DNA of 64,000 bases from an uncultured Bacteroidales bacterium (GCA_937899245.1 CALDKB010000053.1:23228-87227); one strand, 5' to 3'. Positions 8,795 to 18,736 are shown, counted from the first letter of the stretch. Numbers and translations: made by a program. Notes: generated by a model from the sequence alone, not told the origin.

Positions 8795-11700
8795 ATGAAG
8801 AAGGTATTTATATTGATGTTTACGCTTCTGCTATGCATGGCAAGTTTTGGCCAGCATAGTGGCGACAGCATTGATTGCAGCGACAGAATTGGGTACTCGT
8901 GGATGAAAAGCTATGGAAATGCTAGTTCTGAATATGTTAGCGATTTAGCTGTAGACAGTGAAGGCAATATCTTTGTGACTGGAACTTTTTCTGGAACTCT
9001 AACCATTGACGGACAGTCGGTTACATCTGTTGGAAATACAGATTTTTATATTGCAAAGATGACACCAGAAGGTTCCTTGTTGTGGCTCAGAACTGGTGGA
9101 AGTTCGGCTGTTGAACAGGCTAATGCAATTGATGTCGATGCAAGTGGAAATGTTTTTGTTGTCGGTCTTTCTGGCGACAATACATCTTTTATGGGAAATG
9201 CATTTCCTTCACTTGGCGCAAAGGATGGTTTCCTGATAAAACTAGATAATGATGGAAATCATGTTTTTACAAGGACTTTTGGATGTTTTCAGGATGACAA
9301 TGCCAATGATGTAGCTGTTGACGGTGATGGAAATGTATTTGTTACCGGCTATTTCAATTATATGCTTCAGATTGGTAATGCTTCTAATTATCAGGAAGCA
9401 AGAGGTGGAGATGATGCATTTCTTGTAAAGTTCAGCAACGATGGCGATGTAATCTGGTCGATGAATAATGCTTCGTCGTCGCATGATTACGGAAAAAGAA
9501 TAGCTTGTGATGCTTCTGGGAATGTTTATATTGCTGGAGAATTTAAGGGAACGGTTTCTTTTGGTTCTGCAACATTACAGTCGCCCAATGACAGGAATGT
9601 TTATTTGGCAAAATTCAATTCTTCTGGAACGGCACAGTGGGCATATCAAAGAGGGACAACAGATAACGATAGCGTTATGGCTCTTGATGTTACATCGGCC
9701 GGAAACATTTTTATGGCATTTAAGCAGGTTTCAGGAAATCCTTTAGTCGCAAAATATTCTACTTCGGGAGCTTCTCAGGGAACAATTACATTTCCGACTG
9801 GCACGGTTAGTATCAATGATGTCCTGTGCGATTCTTTTGATAACACATATATTGCCGGTAAGTTTTCTGGAAATGTTGATTTCGGTAGAGGACAGGTTTC
9901 GTCAAGTGGCTCAACACCTGATTACTTCATAGTACGCTATGCTCCGGACGGAACTTCTGATATACAGTTCATTGGTGCGCAGTCGTATGCGAATTCATTG
10001 TCCTCTCTTGCTATCGACTATGCAAATAATCTGGTGGCTGGTGGTTCGTTCGAGAATTCGTTTGCAATGGGAGGTAACACAGTAAGTTCAAATGGAGCTT
10101 CTGATGCTCTCATTATTAAATTCGAGCGATATATGAGCTTTGGACAAACGAATATAGTGACAACAAATTGCAATCCCAATAATATTTCTGTAAGTGTTGA
10201 GGTTGAAGGCGGCACGTCGCCATTTATTTATTATTGGTCTAATGGAGCAATGGGAGAGTCTATGTCTGGCATGTCGGTAGGTACATATTCGGTTACAGTT
10301 GTTGATAGCGAGCATTGCTACATTACAACAGATGTAATTCTTACTCCGCCTCAGCCTCCTGTAGTTGATTTGCCAAACTATATGACCATATGTCCGTCAG
10401 ATTCTGTTACCCTGCACGCAAATGACGGGATGTCGGCTTATCTATGGAGCACAGGAGAAACTACAAGTGATATAATCGTCTCTGATGAAGGCATTTATAC
10501 GGTTACAATTACAAGCTCGAATTCCTGTACGGCGTCCGCTTCATCAAATATATCAGAATATCCAAATATTGATGTCTTGCCTGAGACCGACTACTATTTC
10601 TGTCCCGACGAGTATCTTACAATTGAAACATCAGGATTTCAATCTTATTATTGGTCGAATGGTATAAATGGTCCTACATTTACAACGCCAATAGAATATA
10701 CATTCTGGATTCGTGCTTATAATGGAATCTGCTATTATTACGATACTATTACAACGCACAAATATCCTCAGCCGACAATTGAACTGGGCTCTGACACTCA
10801 TTTTTGTGATGGCGACAGTGTCATGGTAACAGCCCCGTCTGGTTTTGAATCGTATTTGTGGAATAATGGTGATGCTGGTCGTTCGGTTTGGGTCGCTGAG
10901 GCAGGACAGCTAAAGGTTGATGCGTATGATACGAACGGTTGTATAGCAAGAGATTCGATAAATGTTGTAGAAATAGAATTGCCGCATTTGGATTTGGGTC
11001 CGGATAGCACATATTGTACCGATGGAAAAGTGATACTTGCCCCCGTAGAGCCGGTTCATGGTTGTTCGTCGCTATGGAGCACAGGTGAGATGGAGTCGTC
11101 TATTGCTGTAACTTCCAGCGGTTCGTATTGGCTGCGTGTTACTAATGATTATGGTTGTTCTTCTACCGACACAGTAACGATATCTGTCATTCGTGTGGCA
11201 CCGTTCGATTTGCCCGACGAGTTAAAGTTCTGTGAGGAGTCGGCTGTGCTTTCGTCTGCTAATAGGTATGATGCATACGAGTGGAGCACGGGAGAGACTG
11301 CTCCTTCCATCGAAATATACCATTCGGGAATCTATTCGGTAACGGTAACAGATGTAAGTGGTTGTACGATAAGCGATCAGGTCGATGTGACAAAGAATTA
11401 TATTGATGAACCGTTCTTTGGCAACGATACAGTATTTTGTGGTATTTATTCGCGCCGATTGTATCTGAATAATACATATTCAACCTACACTTGGAACAAT
11501 GGAACATCAAATCCTTATATTGATATTGCGACTCCGGGACATTATTCGGTAAGTGTAACAAATGATGTTGGCTGTTCGTCCGTAGCTTCGATGAATGTTA
11601 ATTTTTCTGATGTATATCCCGAAATATTAAACATTACATCAGGTAAAGGTCTTGTAATTGTTGATGTGCAAGGCGGAACACCTCCATATTATTATTCGGC

Positions 11701-12082
11701 AGACGGAGTGACATGGCAGGCATCAAATATATTTGATAATTTGCCTTCGGACTACTATACAATTCAAGTGATGGATCATAATTATTGTGTCGATCAGATG
11801 CAAACATTCCTTGATGCGTCTATTGGTATTCCAAATTTCTTCACGCCCAACGGCGATGGTTATAATGACACATGGGTAATAACTGGCTTGTACATGTATC
11901 CATCGTCAAGAGTTTCTGTTTTTGACCGCTATGGTAAGCAGGTATTCGAGTCGCAAGGACCGGTGTGCTCGTGGAATGGTATGTATGGCGGGCAAATATT
12001 GCCTAGTGATTCCTATTGGTACGTTATTTACCTTGGCGAAGGCATTGTTCCTCAAAAGGGTTGCGTTACAATAAAGAGGTAG
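8795..12082 (+). CDS. Large T9SS type B secreted repeat protein
   Basis: A 1095-residue exported protein. The signal peptide is residues 1-20 (ends ASFGQ). Residues about 30-440 hold roughly eight repeats of some 50 residues with a DxxGNxFVxGxF core, as in SBBP-type beta-propellers. Residues about 450-1000 hold five or six Ig-like units, each with a WSTGE or WSNG core followed by GxYxVTVTxxxxC. The last 85 residues are a type B T9SS sorting domain, recognisable from NFFTPNGDGYND, SVFDRYGKQVFES and SYWYVIYLGEG. It should be carried to the surface by T9SS and probably held by the PorP/SprF protein encoded just upstream. Its surface ligand or function cannot be read from sequence. Confidence 0.9.
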   Translation: MKKVFILMFTLLLCMASFGQHSGDSIDCSDRIGYSWMKSYGNASSEYVSDLAVDSEGNIFVTGTFSGTLTIDGQSVTSVGNTDFYIAKMTPEGSLLWLRTGGSSAVEQANAIDVDASGNVFVVGLSGDNTSFMGNAFPSLGAKDGFLIKLDNDGNHVFTRTFGCFQDDNANDVAVDGDGNVFVTGYFNYMLQIGNASNYQEARGGDDAFLVKFSNDGDVIWSMNNASSSHDYGKRIACDASGNVYIAGEFKGTVSFGSATLQSPNDRNVYLAKFNSSGTAQWAYQRGTTDNDSVMALDVTSAGNIFMAFKQVSGNPLVAKYSTSGASQGTITFPTGTVSINDVLCDSFDNTYIAGKFSGNVDFGRGQVSSSGSTPDYFIVRYAPDGTSDIQFIGAQSYANSLSSLAIDYANNLVAGGSFENSFAMGGNTVSSNGASDALIIKFERYMSFGQTNIVTTNCNPNNISVSVEVEGGTSPFIYYWSNGAMGESMSGMSVGTYSVTVVDSEHCYITTDVILTPPQPPVVDLPNYMTICPSDSVTLHANDGMSAYLWSTGETTSDIIVSDEGIYTVTITSSNSCTASASSNISEYPNIDVLPETDYYFCPDEYLTIETSGFQSYYWSNGINGPTFTTPIEYTFWIRAYNGICYYYDTITTHKYPQPTIELGSDTHFCDGDSVMVTAPSGFESYLWNNGDAGRSVWVAEAGQLKVDAYDTNGCIARDSINVVEIELPHLDLGPDSTYCTDGKVILAPVEPVHGCSSLWSTGEMESSIAVTSSGSYWLRVTNDYGCSSTDTVTISVIRVAPFDLPDELKFCEESAVLSSANRYDAYEWSTGETAPSIEIYHSGIYSVTVTDVSGCTISDQVDVTKNYIDEPFFGNDTVFCGIYSRRLYLNNTYSTYTWNNGTSNPYIDIATPGHYSVSVTNDVGCSSVASMNVNFSDVYPEILNITSGKGLVIVDVQGGTPPYYYSADGVTWQASNIFDNLPSDYYTIQVMDHNYCVDQMQTFLDASIGIPNFFTPNGDGYNDTWVITGLYMYPSSRVSVFDRYGKQVFESQGPVCSWNGMYGGQILPSDSYWYVIYLGEGIVPQKGCVTIKR

Positions 12083-12131
12083 GGCAGAGGTTTTATTTTT
12101 ATAGGATAAAATATTTCATCTATAAAACAAA

Positions 12132-12156
12132 AAAGGCTACCAATATGGTAGCCTTT
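12132..12156. terminator. Bidirectional terminator between converging genes
   Basis: AAAGGCTACC and GGTAGCCTTT form a perfect 10-bp stem with a 5-base loop, flanked by A-rich sequence on the left and T-rich on the right. It can end both the T9SS substrate transcript and the ribosomal protein operon, which converge here. Confidence 0.85.
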
Positions 12157-12177
12157 ATATTTGACTAAATAAATAGC

Positions 12178-12630
12178 TTATTCAGCTTCAGCGATAACGT
12201 TGAAATCAACGTTAACCTTGATGCTCTTGTACAACTTAACAGTTGCAGAGTATTTGCCAACTTCCTTGATAGCCTTGTCCTTAAGAACTATGTTCTTGCG
12301 GTCGATTTCAAAACCTTTAGCTGCCAATGCTTCAGCAACCATGATAGTGTTGATAGAACCGAAAATCTTACCAGTTGAAGAAGTCTTGGTAGCGATAGTC
12401 AATTCGATGCCATCCATCTTAGCTGCAAGAGCTTCAGCTTCTTCGCGAAGTTTAGCTTCCTTGTGTGCTCTCTGCTTCATGTTTTCTGCATGGATTTTCT
12501 TTGCAGTTTCAGTAGCAAGGATTGCATAACCCTGAGGAATAAGATAATTTCTTCCGTATCCTGGCTTTACATTAACGATATCGTCTCTGTGACCTAAGTT
12601 TTCTACGTCTTGTTTCAATATAATTTCCAT
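12178..12630 (-). CDS. rplI: 50S ribosomal protein L9
   Basis: A 150-residue protein starting MEIILKQDVENLGHRDDIV with GYGRNYLIPQGYA, the signature of L9, followed by the long connecting helix and the C-terminal rRNA-binding domain. It binds domain V of 23S rRNA. It is the last gene of the rpsF-rpsR-rplI operon, the standard order in many bacteria, with an 18-base gap from rpsR. Confidence 0.98.
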   Translation of the reverse strand: MEIILKQDVENLGHRDDIVNVKPGYGRNYLIPQGYAILATETAKKIHAENMKQRAHKEAKLREEAEALAAKMDGIELTIATKTSSTGKIFGSINTIMVAEALAAKGFEIDRKNIVLKDKAIKEVGKYSATVKLYKSIKVNVDFNVIAEAE

Positions 12631-12648
12631 TTCTATTCCTCCTTTTTA

Positions 12649-12918
12649 TTATTTCATCATATCAGTTACGTATGGCAATAATGCTAAGTGTCTAGCTCTC
12701 TTAACTGCCTGAGCAACTTTGCGGTGATACTTCAAAGATGTACCGGTCAAACGTCTCGGTAAAATCTTTCCCTGTTCGTTCAAGAATTTTTTCAAGAATT
12801 GCGGATCCTTGTAGTCTACATATTTAATACGGCTCTTAAGGAAACGGCAATATTTTTTCTTTCTAACTTCAACTGCCAAAGGAGTCAAATATCTAATTTC
12901 TGAATTGTTCTGTGCCAT
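12649..12918 (-). CDS. rpsR: 30S ribosomal protein S18
   Basis: An 89-residue basic protein with the S18 core KKYCRFLKSRIKYVDYKD and the C-terminal TGTSLKYHRKVAQAVKRARHL region. It pairs with S6 on the 30S platform. It starts 2 bases after rpsF, consistent with the two partners being made together. Confidence 0.98.
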   Translation of the reverse strand: MAQNNSEIRYLTPLAVEVRKKKYCRFLKSRIKYVDYKDPQFLKKFLNEQGKILPRRLTGTSLKYHRKVAQAVKRARHLALLPYVTDMMK

Positions 12919-12920
12919 AA

Positions 12921-13265
12921 TTATTCCTCCTTTTTAGATTCTTGTTCTCTTCTTTTCTTTTCACTGTATGCAACAGCATGCTTGTCCATCTTGAAAGTGA
13001 GGAAGCGCATAATCTTTTCATCACGTCTGTATTCTGTTTCGAGCTTATTGATGAATGCTCCTTCTGCTCTGAATTCAAACAAGTGATAGAATCCTGTTGT
13101 TTTCTTCTGAATTGGGTAAGCCATTTTCTTCAAGCCCCAATCTTCTTCGTGTACAAGTTCACCATTTTCGGTGATGTACTTCTTGAATTTTTCAACCGTT
13201 TCCTTCATCTGTGGCTCAGACAAAACGGGAGTTGCAATGAAAACGGTTTCGTACTGATTAATCAT
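12921..13265 (-). CDS. rpsF: 30S ribosomal protein S6
   Basis: A 114-residue protein opening with NQYETVFIATPVLSE and continuing with EDWGLKKMAYPIQKKTTGFYHLF in split form, typical of S6. The C-terminal tail is charged (KKRREQESKKEE). It is the first gene of the operon with rpsR and rplI. In several bacteria the S6-S18 complex represses this operon by binding the leader; no such structure is clear in the roughly 48-base leader here. Confidence 0.98.
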   Translation of the reverse strand: MINQYETVFIATPVLSEPQMKETVEKFKKYITENGELVHEEDWGLKKMAYPIQKKTTGFYHLFEFRAEGAFINKLETEYRRDEKIMRFLTFKMDKHAVAYSEKKRREQESKKEE

Positions 13266-13320
13266 AATCTTTAAAAATCAATTTGTTAATAAATAAACTA
13301 ATATAAAATTTTTGTGTCGG

Positions 13321-13328
13321 CAAAATTA
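13321..13328 (-). promoter_or_regulatory. -7 promoter element for rpsF-rpsR-rplI
   Basis: On the minus strand this reads TAATTTTG, matching TAnnTTTG, about 56 bases before the rpsF ATG. No exact -33 TTTG is present at 19-20 bases. Confidence 0.5.
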
Positions 13329-13397
13329 CAATATTATTTTGATAATAACGACATATCTCTTTAATTTTTTTTGCTTAACAATTCCCGGTTGAAAAGT

Positions 13398-14459
13398 TTA
13401 GAGGAATAAGTCAAGTGTATAATATATGCCCATTCCGATAACTGCGCTGATAGGAATAGTGATTATCCAAGCGATAATTAGGTCTAATGTTACGCCCCAG
13501 CGTACTGCCGAGAGGCGTTTCGTAGAGCCAACGCCCATGATGCTTCCGGAAATTACGTGTGTGGTGCTCACCGGTACGCCAAGATGTTGTGTGATGAACA
13601 GTGTTATTGCGCCGGCTGTTTGTGAACAGAATCCTTCTACTGGTGTAATTTTTGTGATTTTGTTGCCCATGGTCTTGATTATCTTCCATCCGCCCGACAT
13701 TGTGCCGATGGCAATAGCTGTGATGCAGGCTATAGGAATCCAACTTGGAGCTCCAGTGAGGTTTGCTCCTTCGGCATTTACACTTGTCAACGTGTCGGGG
13801 AGAAGAAAGTTGGGGAGCCCTTCGAATCCGAATTGCACTTGATATGCGGCAAGAGCACAAGCAATTACACCGATTTCCTTCTGTGAGTCGTTTAGCCCGT
13901 GTCCTATGCTTAAGCAAGCCGACGACAAAAGTTGCAGGCGCTTGAACCAGATGTCGGCCTTGTGTGGTTTTGCTTTTTTTGCTGCCCAATATAGAATAAT
14001 TGTAATGATATTTCCCGCTATGAATCCGATTAATGGAGCTACAACGATGAAAAGGGCAATGAATCCAACAGTTGACCAATGCACGGCTGCCCAGCCTTTT
14101 GCCGCAATGGCGGCACCGGTAAGTCCTCCTATAAGTGTGTGTGACGAACTGGATGGAATGCCTTTCCACCATGTTATTAGGCTCCATGCAATTGCTGCAC
14201 TAAGACCGGCAATTATCAGTGGCATTGTTACCGCGTTTTCCTCTACGGTCTTCTGCACTGTGTTTGCAATGTTGAATCCTAACATGTACTCGGCAATGAA
14301 GAAGGCGATGAAATTGAAAAATGCTGCCCAGATTACTGCCTGTATTGGGGATAGTACGCGTGTGGAAACTACTGTGGCAATTGAGTTGGCTGCGTCGTGG
14401 AAACCATTGATAAAGTCGAAAGCGATGGCAAGAATTATGATTGCAATTAAAAAGCCCAT
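13398..14459 (-). CDS. PiT family inorganic phosphate transporter
   Basis: A 353-residue inner-membrane protein with about ten helices. Both PiT signature repeats are visible: FINGFHDAANSIATVVSTR near residue 17, and GVPVSTTHVISGSIMGVG near residue 295. It imports phosphate (as metal phosphate) using the proton or sodium gradient. It begins 3 bases after the DUF47 gene, a pairing common for PiT transporters, so both are co-transcribed from the promoter at 15139-15169. Confidence 0.93.
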   Translation of the reverse strand: MGFLIAIIILAIAFDFINGFHDAANSIATVVSTRVLSPIQAVIWAAFFNFIAFFIAEYMLGFNIANTVQKTVEENAVTMPLIIAGLSAAIAWSLITWWKGIPSSSSHTLIGGLTGAAIAAKGWAAVHWSTVGFIALFIVVAPLIGFIAGNIITIILYWAAKKAKPHKADIWFKRLQLLSSACLSIGHGLNDSQKEIGVIACALAAYQVQFGFEGLPNFLLPDTLTSVNAEGANLTGAPSWIPIACITAIAIGTMSGGWKIIKTMGNKITKITPVEGFCSQTAGAITLFITQHLGVPVSTTHVISGSIMGVGSTKRLSAVRWGVTLDLIIAWIITIPISAVIGMGIYYTLDLFL

Positions 14460-14462
14460 CTC

Positions 14463-15113
14463 TTATGCGTATTTTACAATTATGGTCTTGATGATTTTCC
14501 CAACGTGTTTTGCCATGTCGGTGGTATATTCCATGTGCTGGACTATTTCCTTGTTCTTGATTAGTTCTATGGCATTGTCTTCTTTTTCGAACATTTCCTT
14601 TACGAAATTTTCGGAAAGTTCGTCTGCTTTCTGCTCAAGGTCGTGAAGGATGGCACATTGCTGCAATGCGACTTCGGGCTTCTTGCTGATTGTCTTCAAT
14701 TCCCTCAGGCAAATCTGGATTGCCTTGCTGCATTCCAATATGATGTCGGTCATTCTTCTGGAAATGTTTGGGATTTGTGTCGGTTTGAAAAGAATGAATC
14801 TTTTGGCTGTTGAATTGATATAGTCAAGGGTATCGTCGATAGTTTCACATAGACTATGAATGTCCTCTCGGTCGAAAGGGGTGATGAATGAGTCGTTTAG
14901 TTCATCGTATATTTTGGCGATTTCCTTGTCTGACTTGGTTTCGCATTCCTTAATCTGGTGGTAGTAGACTTCCATAGCTGCGAAGTCGGTTTGTTTTACA
15001 AGCTCTACTTGTTTTTCGGCTGCTTCTAAAAGAAGATCTCCAACAGTATTTATCATCGGGAAAAACTTGTTTTCCTTCGGTTTCAGGGATGAAAAAAAAG
15101 TGTTTTTAGGCAT
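14463..15113 (-). CDS. DUF47 (PhoU-like) partner of PiT transporter
   Basis: A 216-residue, all-helical soluble protein of the DUF47 family, distantly related to PhoU. Residues about 35-200 carry regularly spaced acidic residues, for example CETKSDKEIAKIYDELN and SFITPFDREDIHSLCE, which fit the family's metal-binding helix bundles. DUF47 proteins are encoded next to PiT transporters and probably regulate them. The gene leads the two-gene operon. Confidence 0.88.
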   Translation of the reverse strand: MPKNTFFSSLKPKENKFFPMINTVGDLLLEAAEKQVELVKQTDFAAMEVYYHQIKECETKSDKEIAKIYDELNDSFITPFDREDIHSLCETIDDTLDYINSTAKRFILFKPTQIPNISRRMTDIILECSKAIQICLRELKTISKKPEVALQQCAILHDLEQKADELSENFVKEMFEKEDNAIELIKNKEIVQHMEYTTDMAKHVGKIIKTIIVKYA

Positions 15114-15138
15114 ATTTTTGTGTGTAAATTTTGAAGCG

Positions 15139-15169
15139 CAAATTTATAGCTTTTGCTATTTACAACAAA
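15139..15169 (-). promoter_or_regulatory. Consensus promoter of the DUF47-PiT operon
   Basis: On the minus strand TTTG (15169-15166) is followed after exactly 19 bases by TAAATTTG (15146-15139). This is a full match to the Bacteroidota -33/-7 pattern and predicts a leader of about 20 bases. Confidence 0.8.
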
Positions 15170-15216
15170 AGTGTTTAATAACATAACAAGTTTGTCCGCT
15201 TTTGAGAAGAGCTTTG

Positions 15217-15552
15217 CTATTGCTCTGATATACAGTTGATTTTGATAATTTTGCCGACCATGCAGATACTGACTGCGTAAGGTAGTTCTTCAAATTCCAC
15301 AAAAACTTTTTTCCCGTCTTCCAGTTTTATGTTGTCGAAGCTTTTTAGGTTTGTCGGCTCAAGCTTTTGCCCGTTGTCGAGGACTAATACCCATGAGCAT
15401 CCGTCTAGGCCTGTGAGGTTCCTGAGGGTTGCCGGCTTGCTGTTTTCGCACGGAGTGGTAGTTTCGAGCGAATTAACTGGCTTGCTGCACGAGAAAATCG
15501 TGCAGCAAGCAATTAATGTCATTAATATAGATACAAGTTTACAGACTTTCAT
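15217..15552 (-). CDS. Small putative lipoprotein of unknown function
   Basis: A 111-residue protein with a signal peptide ending in the lipobox-like TIFSC, so cysteine 22 is the probable lipid-modified residue. The rest is a small domain with no family that I recognise; GCSWVLVLDNGQKLEP suggests a short beta-rich fold. It overlaps the end of the upstream DUF2723 gene by 14 bases, so it is probably translated from the same message. Confidence 0.65.
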   Translation of the reverse strand: MKVCKLVSILMTLIACCTIFSCSKPVNSLETTTPCENSKPATLRNLTGLDGCSWVLVLDNGQKLEPTNLKSFDNIKLEDGKKVFVEFEELPYAVSICMVGKIIKINCISEQ

Positions 15553-18500
15553 ACCATTCTGCGTTTTCCTTGTATATGTCGTAGTACTTTTCGAGGAGTT
15601 CGTTTCTTGCGTTCTTCTGGATTATGGAAAGCATTTTGCCTAATGTGGCAATGTTGAGTTGAATTTCCTGAGAGTTGGTGTTTCTCTTGTGCTTGTCCAG
15701 AGTCCTGTAATAGTTGATCTCTGTAAGAACGATGTTGATTGACTCTTCGAGAATGCTATCGGCTATTTCGGCCTCATCAATCATGAAGTATGCTTCTAGA
15801 TAGTCGCAGTCGAAGTAGGAGATAGGGTAGAGGCTGGTTGGCATTACAGATTCGCATTTCGCCATTACTTCTCTTGCCTTTTCGACCTTTTGCTCTTTAG
15901 AAAGTGCCTTGGCCAATTCGCCGAAATTGTTTCTAACCTTAACAATCTTGGTTGTCCTTATGATTGTTTGGTCAACATATACGTCAGGGTCGTTGATGTT
16001 ACCCCAAGTGTAAACGTTCATAAGGTTGTTGTACATTACATCGGTGTTGATGTCGCTGCTGGCAACACTTTCTGGAGCGGCCTTCTTTTTATCTATAGGT
16101 GTCAACCTGTATGCAAAACCTTCGTTGTGGAAGTAGTTGTCGAGGTTTAGTGTGTGACGGCTTCCAAGTGATGTGATATATATTGGACGCTTCCAATTGT
16201 TGGTGTTCAAGAGGTCCATTATCATCATTTCGTTTTTCAGCAGGTATTCCCTGTTGAGGTCGATGTTTAGCACTGTGTCGAAATAAATTGCTGTGTCGTT
16301 GTAGAATCCAGGATAAACGTTTCCTGATGGAATTACGTCGCTTGGCTTTGCATTGAAAGCAAATTTTTTCGATGGGAACAGGTAATATGTGTCACCGTTG
16401 GTCTTGACGGAATTGCTGTCGTCTTCGATGTATTTCATGAAATCGGGCAATGGCATGAAGTCGTTGTTTTTCTTTCTGGTGTCGAGCATTATCTGGTCGC
16501 GAGTATTCGGCTCGTATTTGCTTCTGTCGAGAGAAAGAGGCATTGGCTCGGCATCGTAGCTTGCGCATTTCATCTGGTCGATGTACCAGTCGGATGCGAA
16601 ATAAGGCAGACAGCAAATCTTAACGTCGGGTCTTATGCCTTCGACTTCCTGTGCGTACCAAACGGGGAAGGTGTCATTGTCACCATGAGTGAAAAGTATT
16701 GCGTTTGGTGCACAAGTCTCAAGATAGTTGCGTGCGAAATCGTGTGCGGCGTAACGGTTGCTTCTGTCGTGGTCGTCCCAGTTTTGCTGCGCCATAATAT
16801 AAGGAACAGGAACGCATATCAGCAAGGCGATTCCTCCGGCAACGGCAGCTGGTGTAAACTTTTTGAAGAGTTCGTATAATGCGGCAACGCCCAAACCAAT
16901 CCATATTGCAAAAGCATAGAACGAACCTGCGTATGCGTAGTCTCGTTCACGCGGCTGAATAGGAGTCTGGTTCAGGTAGACAACAATTGCAATACCGGTT
17001 AGGATGAAGAGCAACGAAACAATCCACCAGTCCTTTGCGTTTCTCCATAGCTGGTAGAACAAACCGATAAGGCCGAGAATCAACGGAAGCATAAAGTAAC
17101 GGTTGTGTCCTTTGTTGTCCTTCAGGTAGTCGGGAAGGAGACTCTGGTCGCCAAGACGAGCATTGTCGAATGCGTCGAATCCGCTAATCCAGTTGCCGTG
17201 TATTGTGTTGCCGTGTCCCTGAATGTCGTTCTGACGTCCGGCAAAGTTCCATAGGAAATAACGCCAGTACATCCAGTTCAATTGGTAGTTTACGAAGAAC
17301 TTGATGTTGTTGATTCCTGTCGGCTTTCTCTGGGAAGCTTTCATTCCACCAAAATCCTTGTATACCATTATATGTTCTGCTTCGCGGCTGTGCATTCTCG
17401 GGAAGAATCTGCAACCAGAATCCTTAAATACTGGCTTGAATCTATGTCCCACACATACATATTTGTCGCCACGCTTGGTGTATATTTCGGTTGTGTTTTC
17501 GTATCTGTCGAACTGAGCGGAGAAATCGGGGCCGTATACCAGCGGTCTGTCGCCATATTGCTCGCGGTTGAGGTACGACAGCAGGTTGAACATGTCTTCA
17601 GGATTGTTCTGGTCCATTGGCGGGTTGGCATTGGAGCGGATGACAATGATAGCAAAGCTCGAGTAGCCAATCATAATCATTGTCAGGAAAAGCATTGTTG
17701 TGTTGAGCAATGACCTGTGCTTCTTTACAACGAACTTTATCAGGCAGAAAATAATTGCTGCAATGATAAGAATGTTGAAGAAAGTGTTTCCTGTGAAAAG
17801 TGCAGCGCCCGTCAAAATCATCGACAATGTCGGGAAAATGGTGTTTAGGACAACGCTGTTGCTCTTTTGTGTGAAGTAAATACTAAGGACAAGGCTGGCG
17901 ATAGTAGTTATTACCCACACAATAAGACCAGTGTTGAACGGAGCTCCGAATGTGTTGGTGAACATAAGTTCAAACTTTGAAGCAACAATTGCAACGCCAG
18001 GTATTATGCCCCACATTATAATGGCGATAGCCAATAGCGAGATGATGGTTGTGAGTACGAATCCCCAGAATTTTGGCTTGTACATTCTGTAGTATACGAC
18101 GAATGCTATTGCCGGCAATGTAAGCAAGTTCAATAGGTGAACGCCAATTGACATACCTTCCATAAGAGCAATGAGCAGTATCCATCTTCTTGATTTCGGG
18201 TTTGTTATGTCTTCGTCGTACCATTTGCAGATGGCCCAGAAAACGATTGCGGTAAAGAACGACGAGAAAGCGTAAACTTCGCCTTCGACAGCAGAGAACC
18301 AGAAAGTGTCGGAGAATGTATACGCAAGAGCACCGATTGTGCTGCATGCAAGTATTGCTATTGTGTTTCCTGCGGTGTAATTCTTGTCCTTTGCAAGCAT
18401 GTGCTTAGCGAGGAACGTAATAGTCCAGAAAAGGAAAAGAATTGTAAACGCACTTGCTAGGGCAGACATCGAGTTGATCATCATAGCAACTTGTTCGGGA

Positions 18501-18715
18501 CCGGAAGCGAACAATGCGAAGAATCTTGCGATAACCATAAAGAATGGTGCTCCAGGCGGGTGTCCGATTTGGAACTTGTTGGATGATGAAATGAATTCAC
18601 CGCAATCCCAGAAACTTACTGTTGGCTCGATTGTCAGCAGGTAGGTGATTGCCGCTACCAGAAACACAACCCATCCGGTTATGTTGTTCAGTAGTTTAAA
18701 ACGTTTCTCTGTCAT
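15539..18715 (-). CDS. DUF2723 multi-pass membrane protein, glycosyltransferase-like
   Basis: About 1058 residues from ATG 18715. The N-terminal half has some ten or more membrane helices; the first loop carries TVSFWDCGEFISSSNKFQ and GHPPGAPFF, the DUF2723 hallmark. These acidic residues in the first outside loop resemble protein O-mannosyltransferase (GT-C) enzymes. The C-terminal third is soluble and probably periplasmic. By family it may transfer sugar to exported proteins, but the substrate is not shown. A TTG start at 18739 would place the start inside the promoter element, so ATG is preferred. Two thioredoxin-fold genes lie just upstream on the same strand. Confidence 0.8.
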   Translation of the reverse strand: MTEKRFKLLNNITGWVVFLVAAITYLLTIEPTVSFWDCGEFISSSNKFQIGHPPGAPFFMVIARFFALFASGPEQVAMMINSMSALASAFTILFLFWTITFLAKHMLAKDKNYTAGNTIAILACSTIGALAYTFSDTFWFSAVEGEVYAFSSFFTAIVFWAICKWYDEDITNPKSRRWILLIALMEGMSIGVHLLNLLTLPAIAFVVYYRMYKPKFWGFVLTTIISLLAIAIIMWGIIPGVAIVASKFELMFTNTFGAPFNTGLIVWVITTIASLVLSIYFTQKSNSVVLNTIFPTLSMILTGAALFTGNTFFNILIIAAIIFCLIKFVVKKHRSLLNTTMLFLTMIMIGYSSFAIIVIRSNANPPMDQNNPEDMFNLLSYLNREQYGDRPLVYGPDFSAQFDRYENTTEIYTKRGDKYVCVGHRFKPVFKDSGCRFFPRMHSREAEHIMVYKDFGGMKASQRKPTGINNIKFFVNYQLNWMYWRYFLWNFAGRQNDIQGHGNTIHGNWISGFDAFDNARLGDQSLLPDYLKDNKGHNRYFMLPLILGLIGLFYQLWRNAKDWWIVSLLFILTGIAIVVYLNQTPIQPRERDYAYAGSFYAFAIWIGLGVAALYELFKKFTPAAVAGGIALLICVPVPYIMAQQNWDDHDRSNRYAAHDFARNYLETCAPNAILFTHGDNDTFPVWYAQEVEGIRPDVKICCLPYFASDWYIDQMKCASYDAEPMPLSLDRSKYEPNTRDQIMLDTRKKNNDFMPLPDFMKYIEDDSNSVKTNGDTYYLFPSKKFAFNAKPSDVIPSGNVYPGFYNDTAIYFDTVLNIDLNREYLLKNEMMIMDLLNTNNWKRPIYITSLGSRHTLNLDNYFHNEGFAYRLTPIDKKKAAPESVASSDINTDVMYNNLMNVYTWGNINDPDVYVDQTIIRTTKIVKVRNNFGELAKALSKEQKVEKAREVMAKCESVMPTSLYPISYFDCDYLEAYFMIDEAEIADSILEESINIVLTEINYYRTLDKHKRNTNSQEIQLNIATLGKMLSIIQKNARNELLEKYYDIYKENAEWYESL

Positions 18716-18736
18716 TTTAATGTAAAATTTTGTGTG

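Noticed and set aside
13266..13320. S6:S18 autoregulatory leader before rpsF
   Set aside because: The short AT-rich leader has no clear stem with the expected CCG bulge.
13411..14187. Long open frames in other frames over the PiT gene (258 codons minus, and 246 codons plus at 13906-14646)
   Set aside because: They overlap a certain transporter gene entirely and their translations show no family and unnatural composition.
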